64,000 nt of DNA. Source: Owenia fusiformis. Lineage: Eukaryota; Annelida; Polychaeta; Sabellida; Oweniidae. The translations under genes were made by a program, and so were the position numbers. The notes beneath the pieces were generated by a model. That model had not been told where the DNA came from, searched no databases, and worked only from the letters and a program-made list of their open reading frames with translations. Shown in pieces: positions 47,401 to 51,206 of this stretch; the first letter of the stretch is position 1; each line of letters begins with the position of its first letter. The DNA is taken from positions 7,953,525 through 8,017,524 of the forward strand of contig CAIIXF020000004.1 in assembly GCA_903813345.2 (NCBI GenBank), read 5' to 3'.

Positions 47401-49186
47401 ACTGCTTTATCATATACCAAGTAGAGTTTTCAAGGGCATATGGCCATTTTTATAGTACATAGTGTAAAAATAAACAAATCATTCACATGCAAAGTCATTT
47501 TATTGCATTACCGGAAGCGGGAAGATATGCACCGGAAGCGGGAAGATATGCACTGAAGCGGGAGATATGGAGGTTCTGGATATGGAAACCTCAAAATCAG
47601 GATACGGGATATATCTTACCAACTTATCTCCCTAAAACTCTACTTGGCATAGGATAAATGTAGTTTTATAACCATGTGGATACCTTGGTTAAGATAACAT
47701 GAGTTGGTTATTCCTTAGCATTAAAGTAATTCGACACTGCACTCACTTTAGCTTTTGAAAATAGGAAAATTCATTTGTACAGAATTGAAGTCATGAATTT
47801 TGAAAATTAGATTTTCAGACTGAATTCGGAGAGAATACAAAAATTCCTTACATATAAATACTGTCTGATAATAAATTATTTTTTGTAAAGGTGGAGGTGA
47901 CCGTGACGCAGAAACTGGTGCAAGATTGACCTGCCATCTATTGTTGCGGTTATTTAAAACGGCACCTTCGGGATCAATGACAGCAATTCCAAATGTGAAA
48001 AATGTCTGCAGTATAAGATTGTCAAGTGATCGCCATCTATTGGCTGCGGCACAGAGTAAACTGAAGCAAGGGCCCATCCTGGCTGTCTTGAAGTTGATCC
48101 TTATTTTAGGTGAGTATTTATTGTTAAGAAATATATATGAAATAAAAAATGCTTCATTGGAGCATTATTATGGAGGCCTTTTTCAAATGTTATACAGTTA
48201 ACAATTTGGAATTTTACACATCTTTACTTTGTTCTGTTATAAATTTGTGTTCCATCATACAAAATTAAATGTTCCCGAGACAGGTTGTCCCAAAAATAGC
48301 TCCCCAATTCAACTAGTCCTGAGTTTTAATGCGTAATAAATTTAAACAGTATTGGAGTGTTAGTATGGGACATAATAAACTGAATTTAGAATATAAATAG
48401 TACATATAAAAAGTACATAGCCTCATTCCAATATTTCTGTGAAAATAATTACATAAACACAAAATTAAGATGAGATTTGAATGGACAAAAATAGTCACCA
48501 GATATTGAGGAATTAATTTTACAATTTCAGCGGACTCCGGTAACTATGAGCCAAAGTCAAAGTCTGCCGCTGAGAAATCTGGTGACATCATCACAAAGTT
48601 GTTCAGTAGCCTTGAAGATGATGAGGATATGGACATGATGTTGGGGTCAGTAGCAACTTTTGTCCTTTCCTAGTAGCAGACGTCTTTCATTTCATTGGTC
48701 ATCAGTAGCAACTTTTGTCCTTTTCTAGTAGCAGACGTCTTTCATTTCATTGGTCATCAGTTGCAACTTTTGTCCTTTTCTAGTAGCAGACGTCTTTCAC
48801 AGTGTTGACTACGTTTGCAATAATCTTTTGTGAGTATTGACATATTGTTATTAGCCACCTTTTTGTGACCAACATTCAGCATTGGTGTTTGCCTTTCATA
48901 TCAAACGATTACACATCTTTTTTTGAAATTGCAATCAGGTGGTGACATTTCATTCTGTAAATTACATGTTTCTTACTTTAATATTTCCCTCATAAGCAAT
49001 TTATTCTCTTATTTTAGGACATCTTCAAAGAGAATTGGAATGAAATCAGTGGGTCTAAATCAATTTGCCAAACACACGTTACGGGAGATGTGCAGTCAGT
49101 CTTGGGTGCGTGAAAAGTTCCTTAAAGATCCTCAGAATCTTTTCCAGCATGACCTACTTTTGGATGATCAGCTTACGCCAAAACAG
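10294..49186 (+). CDS. MED12: MED12, Mediator kinase-module subunit (partial, 16 exons)
   Basis: Sixteen exons, listed separately below, join in compatible phase and give about 987 residues that I recognise as metazoan MED12. Landmarks in order: a segment [30 protein letters not shown], the family's LCEWAV block; [92 protein letters not shown]12 activates CDK8/cyclin C and bridges it to MED13 in the nuclear Mediator kinase module. Human MED12 is about 2,180 residues, so the window holds less than half. The first exon starts mid-codon and the last ends at a good donor, so both ends are missing. I did not find the following exons in 49187-64000. Introns are rich in transposons and nested antisense genes. 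Product identity is very sure; exact junctions are read from GT-AG and phase. Confidence 0.95.
10662..11395. repeat. donor-anchored tandem array derived from a pogo-like end
   Basis: Five units start TACAGTAAAACCTGTCTTAG at about 10682, 10807, 10935, 11073 and 11211 (period 125-138 bp). Each contains subrepeats 'agtgaacacctgt'. The first unit begins at the MED12 exon a donor: 'gtaggttgaacattttt' recurs as 'taggttggacttttt' before units 2 and 3. The far end, GGTTTACTGTA at 11383, is the inverse of the start, so the array looks like a pogo/Tigger-like MITE with its left end amplified together with adjoining intron sequence. Confidence 0.7.
11873..11984. mobile_element. small foldback element
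   Basis: Arms 'cgtttcagcatgtgatacag' (11881) and its inverse 'ctgtattacatgagctgaaa' (11957) enclose about 50 bp. Bases 11396-11872 hold no gene. Confidence 0.55.
12080..12360. repeat. dispersed repeat, inverted partner at 14020-14430
   Basis: Motifs 'gaatgatttgaagtgcaata', 'gagacaaagt' and 'tctgtattgctactgagatt' reappear in reverse complement at 14020-14430. The two copies form a large imperfect inverted repeat inside the same MED12 intron, with the 78-bp array between them. Confidence 0.6.
12614..12692 (+). pseudogene. decayed duplicate of the MED12 exon b acceptor and exon start
   Basis: Matches 12716-12794 over about 75 bp: intron 3' end, ttCAG acceptor and first codons. In the copy the Arg codon CGA is TGA (12658-12660), and similarity stops before any donor. 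It lies 102 bp upstream of the real exon. Confidence 0.8.
12746..12882 (+). CDS. MED12: MED12 exon b
   Basis: Acceptor ttCAG at 12743-12745, donor GTAAGT at 12883. Encodes [16 protein letters not shown] then [12 protein letters not shown], matching the MED12 segment after DKCQ-x-TAG. Enters in phase 1 and ends in phase 0. A decayed copy of its acceptor and first about 50 bases lies 102 bp upstream. Confidence 0.92.
13433..13840. repeat. 78-bp tandem repeat, five full copies and a partial one
   Basis: Copies of 'gtgaagtaacttagtag' start at 13433, 13511, 13589, 13667, 13745 and 13823, exactly 78 bp apart. Each continues 'ccgtctgatttcgga' and 'cttatctacaaatta'. Few differences between units imply recent expansion. 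Confidence 0.85.
14020..14430. repeat. dispersed repeat, inverted copy of 12080-12360
   Basis: Contains 'gtagcaatacagatt', 'gactttgtctcctaccaata' and 'cttcaaatcattcaa', the reverse complements of the 12-kb copy. Bases 14431-15076 hold no gene that I can support. Confidence 0.6.
15335..15828. mobile_element. foldback element nested in the pogo-like copy
   Basis: The left arm, GGGGCGGGGTCAAAATATC then 'atgttcatatggagac', is inverted at the right end (15770-15827). C-rich runs lie just inside each arm. Arms are about 65 bp. No transposase. Confidence 0.75.
16233..16481 (+). pseudogene. pogo/Tigger-like transposase, C-terminal remnant
   Basis: Translates to a helical segment ending [15 protein letters not shown]. 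The K-x-T-x-I-x-x-FF ending is characteristic of CENP-B/pogo/jerky-type transposases. The catalytic DDE region is not recognisable. It lies 320 bp inside the right TIR of the host element, in the expected place and orientation. Confidence 0.6.
17240..17441. mobile_element. TIR MITE, 202 bp
   Basis: Ends TGTAGGGCAAAGGGGTGTAA and, inverted, TGTAGGGCGAAGAGGTGTAA. The interior repeats 'ggggtaa...tcgaca' motifs. No coding capacity. The following 17442-18832 has no gene and a run of T at 17981-17998. Confidence 0.75.
18833..19686 (-). CDS. DUF268 protein, exon 2 (methyltransferase-like domain)
   Basis: Acceptor ttttttCAG at 19689-19687; joined to exon 1 it gives a 333-residue protein. Near the middle is [20 protein letters not shown] followed by TTLEYN. 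Further on come [36 protein letters not shown] and FNAHRVYG, the core of Pfam DUF268, first named from Caenorhabditis and found in many invertebrates. The Rossmann-like layout (VIGS, then LEY, then SIEH, then LKPGG) suggests a class I methyltransferase fold; no activity is known. The whole gene lies antisense inside the 15.2-kb MED12 intron. The frame runs further at the 5' side (to 19738), but the splice site fits better. Confidence 0.88.
21185..21590. mobile_element. foldback MITE, about 400 bp
   Basis: Arms with 'taacaaaatgtc', 'ttgtaggcagaat' and 'gatttaattcc...acttaagtta' are inverted around a centre near 21400. No coding capacity. Confidence 0.6.
21595..23600. other. non-coding intron sequence
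   Basis: No gene seen. It contains the second copy (22195-22345) of the 'gggcctttttgg' dispersed repeat found at 5921-6065. Confidence 0.45.
24166..24313 (-). CDS. DUF268 protein, exon 1 (membrane anchor)
   Basis: Encodes [10 protein letters not shown] followed by a hydrophobic stretch, [15 protein letters not shown], then a short stem ending FFED. This looks like a type II signal anchor placing the rest in the secretory-pathway lumen. I chose the ATG at 24313 because the longer frame begins only with GTG. The donor on this strand is G|GTAAGT at 24165, leaving phase 1, which fits exon 2. The intron (19687-24165) is filled by an inverted-repeat-bounded block. Confidence 0.75.
24599..25073. 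mobile_element. foldback MITE, 475 bp
   Basis: Left arm CACTGTTCCACAACTATAGT then 'tactttgacagaacgtcaat' is inverted at 25010-25073, with arms of about 65 bp. A second inner pair (gcttttgttacattgacg) is also inverted. It starts about 290 bp upstream of the DUF268 start codon on that gene's strand. No coding capacity. Confidence 0.75.
25074..26335. other. non-coding intron sequence
   Basis: No gene seen. At 26065-26240 motifs 'caagatg(a/g)c(c/t)' and 'aattcaaaatgg(t/c)c' repeat, a type of degenerate interspersed repeat. Confidence 0.4.
26336..26413 (+). pseudogene. decayed duplicate of the MED12 exon c acceptor and exon start
   Basis: Matches 28099-28159 closely: 'ttcaagtttga', ttTTAG acceptor, then codons for [11 protein letters not shown]. 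Similarity ends in a T-run and an in-frame TAA at 26411-26413. It lies 1,763 bp upstream of the real exon. No donor follows. Confidence 0.8.
26848..27066 (-). pseudogene. L1-like ORF2 fragment
   Basis: Encodes [20 protein letters not shown] and [16 protein letters not shown]. This is the segment just downstream of the RT domain in L1-type ORF2 ('W..R.L.L.GK..IIK', then 'F.F.W'). Only about 70 residues remain; no ends were recognised. The following 27067-28125 holds no gene. Confidence 0.65.
28126..28257 (+). CDS. MED12: MED12 exon c (LCEWAV block)
   Basis: Acceptor ttTTAG at 28121-28125 and donor GTAAGT at 28258; 44 whole codons. Contains the family signature as [20 protein letters not shown] followed by [10 protein letters not shown], nearly identical to vertebrate MED12. 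Preceded by a 15.2-kb intron. A decayed copy of its first bases lies at 26336. Confidence 0.95.
28538..28664 (+). CDS. MED12: MED12 exon d
   Basis: Acceptor ttCCAG, donor GTAAGT at 28665. Encodes a divergent linker ending [20 protein letters not shown], matching the 'LQFLDTQAP' region of vertebrate MED12. Starts in phase 0 and ends in phase 1. Confidence 0.88.
29003..29280 (+). CDS. MED12: MED12 exon e
   Basis: Acceptor ttTTAG at 28998-29002, donor GTATGG at 29281. Encodes [20 protein letters not shown], a strongly conserved MED12 block, then a low-conservation Ser/Val/Pro-rich tail. Ends in phase 0. The L1-like insertion at 29448 lies 168 bp past its donor. Confidence 0.93.
29433..29447. 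repeat. target site duplication, left copy
   Basis: TATATCTAAAATGAT, identical to 31300-31314, flanking the L1-like insertion. Confidence 0.9.
29448..31299 (-). mobile_element. 5'-truncated L1-like retrotransposon
   Basis: On the minus strand it ends in a poly(A) tract (37 or more T on the plus strand from 29448) and is flanked by a perfect 15-bp TSD. It is truncated inside the RT domain. The intact remaining frame and perfect TSD indicate a recent insertion, antisense in the MED12 intron between exons e and f. Confidence 0.92.
29561..31297 (-). CDS. L1-like ORF2, RT C-terminal part
   Basis: Open from the truncation point; the longest Met-started part is 553 residues from 31222. It begins inside RT with [16 protein letters not shown], then [12 protein letters not shown] (catalytic YADD). 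It continues through the L1-type thumb ([27 protein letters not shown]) to a C-terminal cysteine cluster ([20 protein letters not shown]). Endonuclease and RT N-terminus are missing, so it cannot move on its own. No stop interrupts it. Confidence 0.88.
   Translation of the reverse strand, partial: LAAVSNNGYFTDWFRLKAGLRQGCPLSAIIFIIATEMFACKVRQNQNVEGLKLPNDKEIKLTIYADDTTVFVKNKDSLIELLKVIDDFYKVSGLRLNMQKSEAMWIGRNKNSLESPAGLKWQLGKNAKLKILGVLFRNRGSAASIQENWNKKITKMNKIINQWSHRTLSIVGRINLVKSLVASQLTNLLMVFKAPDSILKEINNVLYKFIWNLKPHYRGGERIKRKILRQSIENGGLNMVDIFSVQSAALLVWVSRIKNVKNYESSWKHMFLYFIKRMGHVDIFDYNIKYAELKPKLKQDEMPSFYVELVKQWLDNKDLHNELNNDDILWNNHSLRYGRKVIYFEEWVKRGIKKLRQIIDENDKIKEFEEILNIIGPRPELRMQYNLLKSLLYNKTIVHKSNENMYNNIVIATAKLKDYKNIIIKNQTELPNIPEKWREEGDIDMKLIFRTVQCLKEPRLRSLYYKIIYKIYPTNELLYKMKKKDDNECEKCKLRDTYKHFFVECPHIKQVWELVKKYCQDKFNKNIDLSPTEKLIGTKDQKINVVISLAHNVISKYKKGNHPNLEFLFNFEILIRKM
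31300..31314. repeat. target site duplication, right copy
   Basis: TATATCTAAAATGAT, matching 29433-29447. Downstream, 31315-32282 is intron sequence with no gene seen. Confidence 0.9.
32283..32358. repeat. 18-bp tandem repeat forming the exon f polypyrimidine tract
   Basis: Units CACTGTGTGTCCTTTTAT, then CACTGTGTGTCTTTTTAT twice, then a fourth that runs into the acceptor ATAG at 32358. The repeat supplies the pyrimidine tract of the splice site. Confidence 0.85.
32359..32464 (+). CDS. MED12: MED12 exon f, flanked by tandem arrays
   Basis: Acceptor ttATAG at 32358 and donor CCAG|GTAATA. Encodes a divergent acidic linker ([19 protein letters not shown]). It starts in phase 0 and ends in phase 1, matching both neighbours. 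Its acceptor tract is the last unit of an 18-bp tandem repeat, and its donor is the first unit of a 21-copy array of about 66 bp. The residues are poorly conserved, so the call rests on phase, splice sites and position. Confidence 0.75.
32461..33893. repeat. minisatellite of about 66 bp x 21 starting at the exon f donor
   Basis: CCAG occurs at 32461, 32527, 32599, 32665, 32737, 32803, 32869, 32935, 33007, 33073, 33139, 33210, 33281, 33346, 33412, 33483, 33554, 33620, 33691, 33762 and 33828. Spacing is 65-66 or 71-72 bp. The first is the real end of exon f. Seventeen units read CCAG|GTAATAT and four CCAG|GAAATAT. Because 66 is a multiple of three, long frames appear on both strands; they are not genes. 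Confidence 0.92.
34009..34235 (+). CDS. MED12: MED12 exon g
   Basis: Acceptor gtTTCAG, donor GTACAG at 34236. After a Pro/Gln-rich stretch it encodes [20 protein letters not shown] and [10 protein letters not shown], a strongly conserved MED12 block. Enters in phase 1, ends in phase 0. Confidence 0.95.
34533..34829 (+). CDS. MED12: MED12 exon h
   Basis: Acceptor cttTCAG, donor GTATTT at 34830; 99 whole codons. Encodes [37 protein letters not shown] and FLDLMEY-like [20 protein letters not shown], collinear with vertebrate MED12. Confidence 0.95.
35171..35322 (+). CDS. MED12: MED12 exon i
   Basis: Acceptor ttCCAG, donor GTGAGT at 35323. Encodes [20 protein letters not shown] then [15 protein letters not shown]. 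Ends in phase 2. A copy of its donor region lies 194 bp downstream. The following intron holds the CACTA-like element and a LINE. Confidence 0.94.
35503..35536 (+). pseudogene. decayed duplicate of the MED12 exon i donor region
   Basis: Repeats 35309-35342 (gcagcatttgaggggtgagt, then 'cca.taaatagaat') with two changes, 194 bp downstream. It keeps GG|GTGAGT. It lies just left of the CACTA-like element. Confidence 0.7.
36669..40328 (-). CDS. LINE ORF2: APE endonuclease and reverse transcriptase
   Basis: Up to 1,219 residues. Starts possible at 40328, 40283 (ATGGCCTATAA, overlapping the ORF1 stop) and 40265. After a hydrophobic leader comes the endonuclease: [28 protein letters not shown] and [13 protein letters not shown] follows: [50 protein letters not shown] and [10 protein letters not shown] (catalytic YADD). 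The C-terminus has a [20 protein letters not shown] cysteine/histidine cluster. No stops or shifts, so the copy may be young and active. Confidence 0.9.
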   Translation of the reverse strand: MTPTSHRLIGMNMIIMAYNKTMINSYTFLLLVVTLHICTSAPSAEFHSVLSLTMSPHENKLRFGQWNCRGLGASNRYILDILAKCDFFALSEHKLYECNLHKLDDLSNDFVCLAKSSSILDPMQCGTVWGSGGTAIFWRRSLDHMVVPMLELCSDRILCVKLVFDDSALFIFSVYLPQQNCHHTTFTETLDILNDFVERISNDGNVVIFGDVNANLGTLQGSHGVRDTQTQSGIELHNFCLSNELWAVDTNRATLGPVHTFEMLRNGNYYRSYIDHIIVSLPLCGNVSECVILDNEPGNTSDHLPIITTFRDLTSVKHVIQRNDCVGYAWNKLSSDEIKSTYTSSLDLQCKGILNDLRLIGVNNLENCQIDSYILKLVNGLIECSNAHIPIKKFSKHVKPFWNDELTRLVKLKKKRWREWVSAGRPRNADNVIRAQYKSAKCAFRKCFRCSEFMYEQNELNRLYRSESLDQRYYWHLLNKSRNRASRRLSPIKSDNDVIVSDEAGIRDEWRTHFARLATPSDKPHFHSHAKCEIENEIMHIKQTSYFEDNTFFDEPFQDSEVSNAISRLHNNRACGSDTICAEHLKYSNDTVISIICTLFNATMLNEYTPMNFRFGILIPILKAGNKDPCNKDNSRGITLMNMLRKVYDHIVLKRIGSLAKNIMPNLQGASQSHCSAVHTSLLVQETIAHNVEKHRNVILATLDIRKAFDTVWLDGLMVKLHKLGIHGKLWRMLYDNYHKYECAVRVGSSNTLSKPFNVMQGVHQGGVLSMLFYQLYMADLIQDLCEMNIGGHIDDVNCVCPSYADDMTIIATNQMDMQLMLNAAFEHSRRWRYEIHPAKCNFLTFNDMVTDSSVKGHVVLKIGDTRIPKVNFTVHVGVPISSKNDISQYVNDRCTSGKRKFCSLLGLGHKTGGLSPLTASKLYWAFSIPTMLFGAPVINYQASDVEKLELTHREIGKRIQFFPKTSANPSATMPLGWLSIDGYITVLQMMYLWSLLRFNNIYRDITITRLVKMFHVTYDNHADIFSPIRRIFLKTKMLGIENLVKNVLDSGYLPSKRSWRLQIVNAVRSVEVKQFFLQCSCYGKLLYLRDYVTDLKPCIWWLICQKYPKCQSQCKTMMQLICNAHVLNTNNFNGSKRCILCNLCETETIEHFILRCPMYEPYRHNIFEALGCRGDSMGVIMKKVLGLSDVSCETLIIVSSCVHKMYNHRANLLALLDT
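40273..41970 (-). CDS. LINE ORF1 protein
   Basis: 565 residues from ATG 41970 (MAAHEKSF); the frame extends 9 bp upstream only to a GTG. A predicted coiled coil lies around [19 protein letters not shown]. The middle is Ser/Asn/Thr-rich and low in complexity. A possible RNA-binding fold near the end has [18 protein letters not shown] and [20 protein letters not shown]. The stop overlaps the probable ORF2 start. ORF1p coats the element RNA. Confidence 0.8.
   Translation of the reverse strand: MAAHEKSFTDLIISSENMDAIERIMEQGLDNSKNDTIEELCAQLDVDQIENLRIVMFEKAVGYLESEYNECFGPIENRTPGQIPRKLKLKLRRNKTDKAERMASDICDMYLYLNKPTTQNENRAFPRSILSDSSFVPTIPDTAKPTEPPTPDYRSIDLDTRLVKLTTRVADLERENKEYKKELNTIRKELHDMNNLVSTHIKLCTCRTISNGQNEANQVNSGSKTSVSVCETNRAPVDLDINQNNAMHRRALSESSIARDITLDLSDQHPCETEMAESRINTSSKISDGKSAPVKAQPGPCINTTNGHSLRPLNKNVLNASTPSASKSSTFATHMDRICRNGKSHEGRSSDTETDIPFKKGLSEYVARDKLESEPKARTLSTYAAAASKAQWTVVNHHKNTIQSNAPTAAKGIVKLRGVKDVRGSFVYVNNLRMEPDVSDVSLRDAVVQHARNSGVRVMRAEIVKNKFCDDKVGCKLCVPETDVHVLLSEKFWPDPSIVCRRWERRAPRAAMRREKPIPVITGYRRQATHADDQSDYDCGIDNLDRMNDAYKSQIDWYEYDNNGL
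41963..41982 (-). promoter_or_regulatory. E-box and YY1-like site at the LINE 5' end
   Basis: On the minus strand CACGTG (41982-41977) is followed by CCAAGATGGCCGC (41975-41963), which contains the ORF1 ATG. The second motif matches the YY1 consensus. Human L1 has CCAAGATGGCCG near its own 5' end. Functional role here is inferred. Confidence 0.5.
42001..44390. repeat. composite tandem repeats inside the CACTA-like element
   Basis: Two modules alternate. One is built of 60-90-bp subrepeats ('atattgagcagtaat', 'atgcatactattgtagaatg'). The other, of about 430 bp, begins 'acatcttgagacatgtcaga' and holds 'aactaatccgttta' and 'acggttctaagttccaataa'. The second module occurs at about 42465, 43060 and 43935, with a diverged copy at 35990-36490 left of the LINE. 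Confidence 0.75.
45352..45463 (+). CDS. MED12: MED12 exon j
   Basis: Acceptor attGCAG, donor GTATGA at 45464. Encodes [20 protein letters not shown] then [10 protein letters not shown], a highly conserved block. It begins 110 bp beyond the right end of the CACTA-like element. Confidence 0.95.
45964..46094 (+). CDS. MED12: MED12 exon k
   Basis: Acceptor tttATAG, donor GTAAGA at 46095. Encodes [20 protein letters not shown] and [17 protein letters not shown]. Starts in phase 0 and ends in phase 2. Confidence 0.9.
46108..46380. mobile_element. foldback MITE in the MED12 intron k-l
   Basis: 'gctcaaaccaaggaggattg' at 46108 is inverted at 46352-46378 ('gcatcctccttgggctcaaa'). The same core 'aaggaggattgg' bounds the element at 61220-62538. 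Confidence 0.65.
46715..46831 (+). CDS. MED12: MED12 exon l
   Basis: Acceptor ttTTAG, donor GTTTGT at 46832. Encodes [20 protein letters not shown], matching the 'SENPANRYSFVCNALMHV' block of vertebrates. Enters and leaves in phase 2. Confidence 0.93.
46935..47209 (+). CDS. MED12: MED12 exon m
   Basis: Acceptor ttACAG, donor GTTAGT at 47210; separated from exon l by a 103-bp intron. Encodes [40 protein letters not shown] and ALPSLLSA. One of the best conserved parts of the gene. Confidence 0.96.
47255..47665. mobile_element. foldback element in the MED12 intron m-n
   Basis: Two nested inverted pairs: 'ggttatgtactgggaggttt' with 'aaaccgaccgtacataac', and 'taccaagtagagtttt' with 'aaactctacttggca'. 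Between them 'ccggaagcgggaagatatgc' is repeated. Confidence 0.55.
47891..48109 (+). CDS. MED12: MED12 exon n
   Basis: Acceptor gtAAAG, donor GTGAGT at 48110. Encodes [16 protein letters not shown] and [20 protein letters not shown] then [10 protein letters not shown], collinear with vertebrate MED12. Confidence 0.94.
48531..48645 (+). CDS. MED12: MED12 exon o
   Basis: Acceptor ttTCAG, donor GTCAGT at 48646, chosen because phase 2 fits exon p and reading on meets a TAG. It encodes a variable acidic linker with [13 protein letters not shown] 55-bp tandem repeat begins at the donor. Confidence 0.8.
48646..48800. repeat. 55-bp tandem repeat x 2.8 starting at the exon o donor
   Basis: Units contain 'cagtagcaacttttgtcctt' at 48648, 48703 and (cagttgcaac) 48758. 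The first unit starts exactly at the donor GTCAGT; later ones read 'gtcatcagt'. Confidence 0.8.
49018..49186 (+). CDS. MED12: MED12 exon p (last one found)
   Basis: Acceptor ttTTAG, donor GTAAAG at 49187. Encodes [20 protein letters not shown] then [10 protein letters not shown] and LTPKQ, matching the segment just before the 'RLMQLICYP' exon of vertebrates. The next exon was not found in the rest of the window, so the following intron is probably longer than 14 kb or the assembly is broken. Confidence 0.9.
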
Positions 49187-49194
49187 GTAAAGCT

Positions 49195-49510
49195 CCCTTT
49201 TTTCTTTTTTTTATTATATCTTGGTTACCTCCATTTTGGCGAGCAATACCTCATTGGTATATTCCATATTTTTACGTATTTTACACTCGAAGACAGAGCC
49301 AGAAACCCCTCCTTGGAGGAGCCCTGTGTTCTTTTGTGTGCACAGGTACACAGACATACAGGTACACAAGACAGCCTTTTATACGAGTCGTGAACCACTC
49401 AGTCAAACACCCAGAATGACATAACGCTCAAACAAACTTGTCTGAATCAGGAATCAAACCCGGGGCCAAGCGATATTGGTAACCTTGACTCTGCCACTGA
49501 ACCAAAGCTG
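49195..49510 (-). mobile_element. tRNA-derived SINE-like sequence
   Basis: On the minus strand an A-box-like TGGTTCAGTGG (49504-49494) precedes a B-box-like GGTTTGATTCC (49460-49450) at tRNA spacing. A non-tRNA body with 'gtacctgtatgtctgtgtac' follows. The acceptor stem is not conserved, so it is not a functional tRNA. The right part of exon p's intron start overlaps its tail. Confidence 0.5.
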
Positions 49511-49525
49511 GTGGACTTTGTTTCA

Positions 49526-50575
49526 GCTGGGATTGCTATACTATAGGAATTCCTTCATGAAAAAATTAAATGTCATAATTATGTCATCACCACAAGTAAT
49601 GGGACAGTCTCCAACTTTTTGTGGACTTTGTTTGGTTTTTGGTGTTTGGCATTAGGCACTTGGTGTTTGGCATTTGGTGTTTGGTTGTTGGGATCTGTAA
49701 CAAATGGTAGGTGGTGACATTTTGCAAGTTTTAATGCCTTGTTTAGTCTTGTCATCAAACAAAATCATATCTCATTCACCTCACATTGATGGAAAATTAG
49801 CTACATCGCTCCACAACTGTTAACATTTGGTCTCACCTTTTAAAATAAGAATTAATATTGGATATACTTAAAGGAACAGACAACACATATGGAGAAAATC
49901 TACCCTTAGGTCCCCTAGAAAATTTAAATACCATGTTATGTAACTTTAATTAGGCATCCACCTTATTTTGGGAAATTTGGCAATTTGAAAAAATTAAATG
50001 TGTAGCTGAATCAGTATGCTACTGAATTTAAGTTATAACAAAAAAGGTCCAATATAAGTTTTTATTTTTATTTAAGTTTTGCATCATTTCAGTATACAAA
50101 AATGTTAACATTCAATAGACTGGGACATATACCCTTGTTCTGAAGGTATCAAAGCTTAAAAAATCCTCACCTAGAAAGCAGATAAGCAGAATGACAAATT
50201 CCAAAATCAAAAAAATAGTCATAAGTCTTTCATCACACTATCGGTGGGATAAAGTTTTTTGTCATCACAATTTCAGGAAATCTGCTCATCGGATTTTCTT
50301 CAAACTCGCAGACATGATGGATATCAAGTTCAAGCCTTGTGAAATTTTATGAAACAATTTATTCATTTTCTTCAGGAACAATTTTCCAAGCTTCAATAAA
50401 TTACAGAAAAATGGTTTCCTTGTCTATTGATTGTGTAATTGACATATATCATAAAGAAATAAAACATTTTAAGGTTAATTATTAATATATTTGCTCTTTA
50501 ACATATGTTTATATATTGTTTTAATAGGATGAATATTCTATGAATCCAAAAATGCTAACAAATTATTTTTGCGTA
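49526..50575. other. non-coding, with repeat end
   Basis: No gene seen. 'ggtgtttggcatt' motifs repeat at 49640-49690. 'gtaacaaatgg...tggtgacatttt' at 49695 matches 6655-6690. The rest is AT-rich. Confidence 0.4.
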
Positions 50576-50584
50576 TATGCTCCA

Positions 50585-50696
50585 AGGACATTATAGTAAA
50601 ATAACAATACATTATAGTAAAATAACAATACATTATAGTAAGATAACAATACATTATAGTAAAATAACAATACATTATAGTAAAATAACAATATGG
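50585..50696. repeat. 22-bp tandem repeat x 5
   Basis: Unit 'acattatagtaaaataacaa' plus two bases, nearly perfect. Sequence from 50700 to 51205 has no gene. Confidence 0.85.
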
Positions 50697-51206
50697 TAAA
50701 ATATTTTGGGTGAAACACTACTCTGAAAGGAACACCTTTCTATATCATTTTTTAATAAACAGTTTTCAAAATAATTTACAACCATTTTAATACTCTCGTT
50801 GTAAGGCAAACCTTTCTTAAAGTATCTACATTAAACAGTCTTCAAATGAATTTACTTGATTCCCCTGATGATAAACTCTCTCTATTATCTTTGAATTCCA
50901 TTTTAATGAACTCTCTATGTAATACTATAAGGTGAACTTTTCTGATGTCATCTTTCTCAAATGAATTTTTTCCATCTTAATTTACTTTCCCAGGAAGGAA
51001 CGCCTCTATGTATTTATCATCTATATTAAACAGTTTTCAAATGAATTGACTGGCATTTAACAAACTCTTTCTCTAAGGAACATTCCTCAATAACATCTTT
51101 ATCAAACAACTTTCACCATGTTAAACACTCCCTCTGTAAGCAATACATTTAACCTCCTGAATCCCAGGCTCTAAAATCGGTTGAAACCACTAACCACTAA
51201 CCACTA

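Noticed and set aside
49440-49510. Functional tRNA gene on the minus strand
   Set aside because: A and B boxes are present but the acceptor stem and anticodon arm do not fold; better read as SINE-derived.
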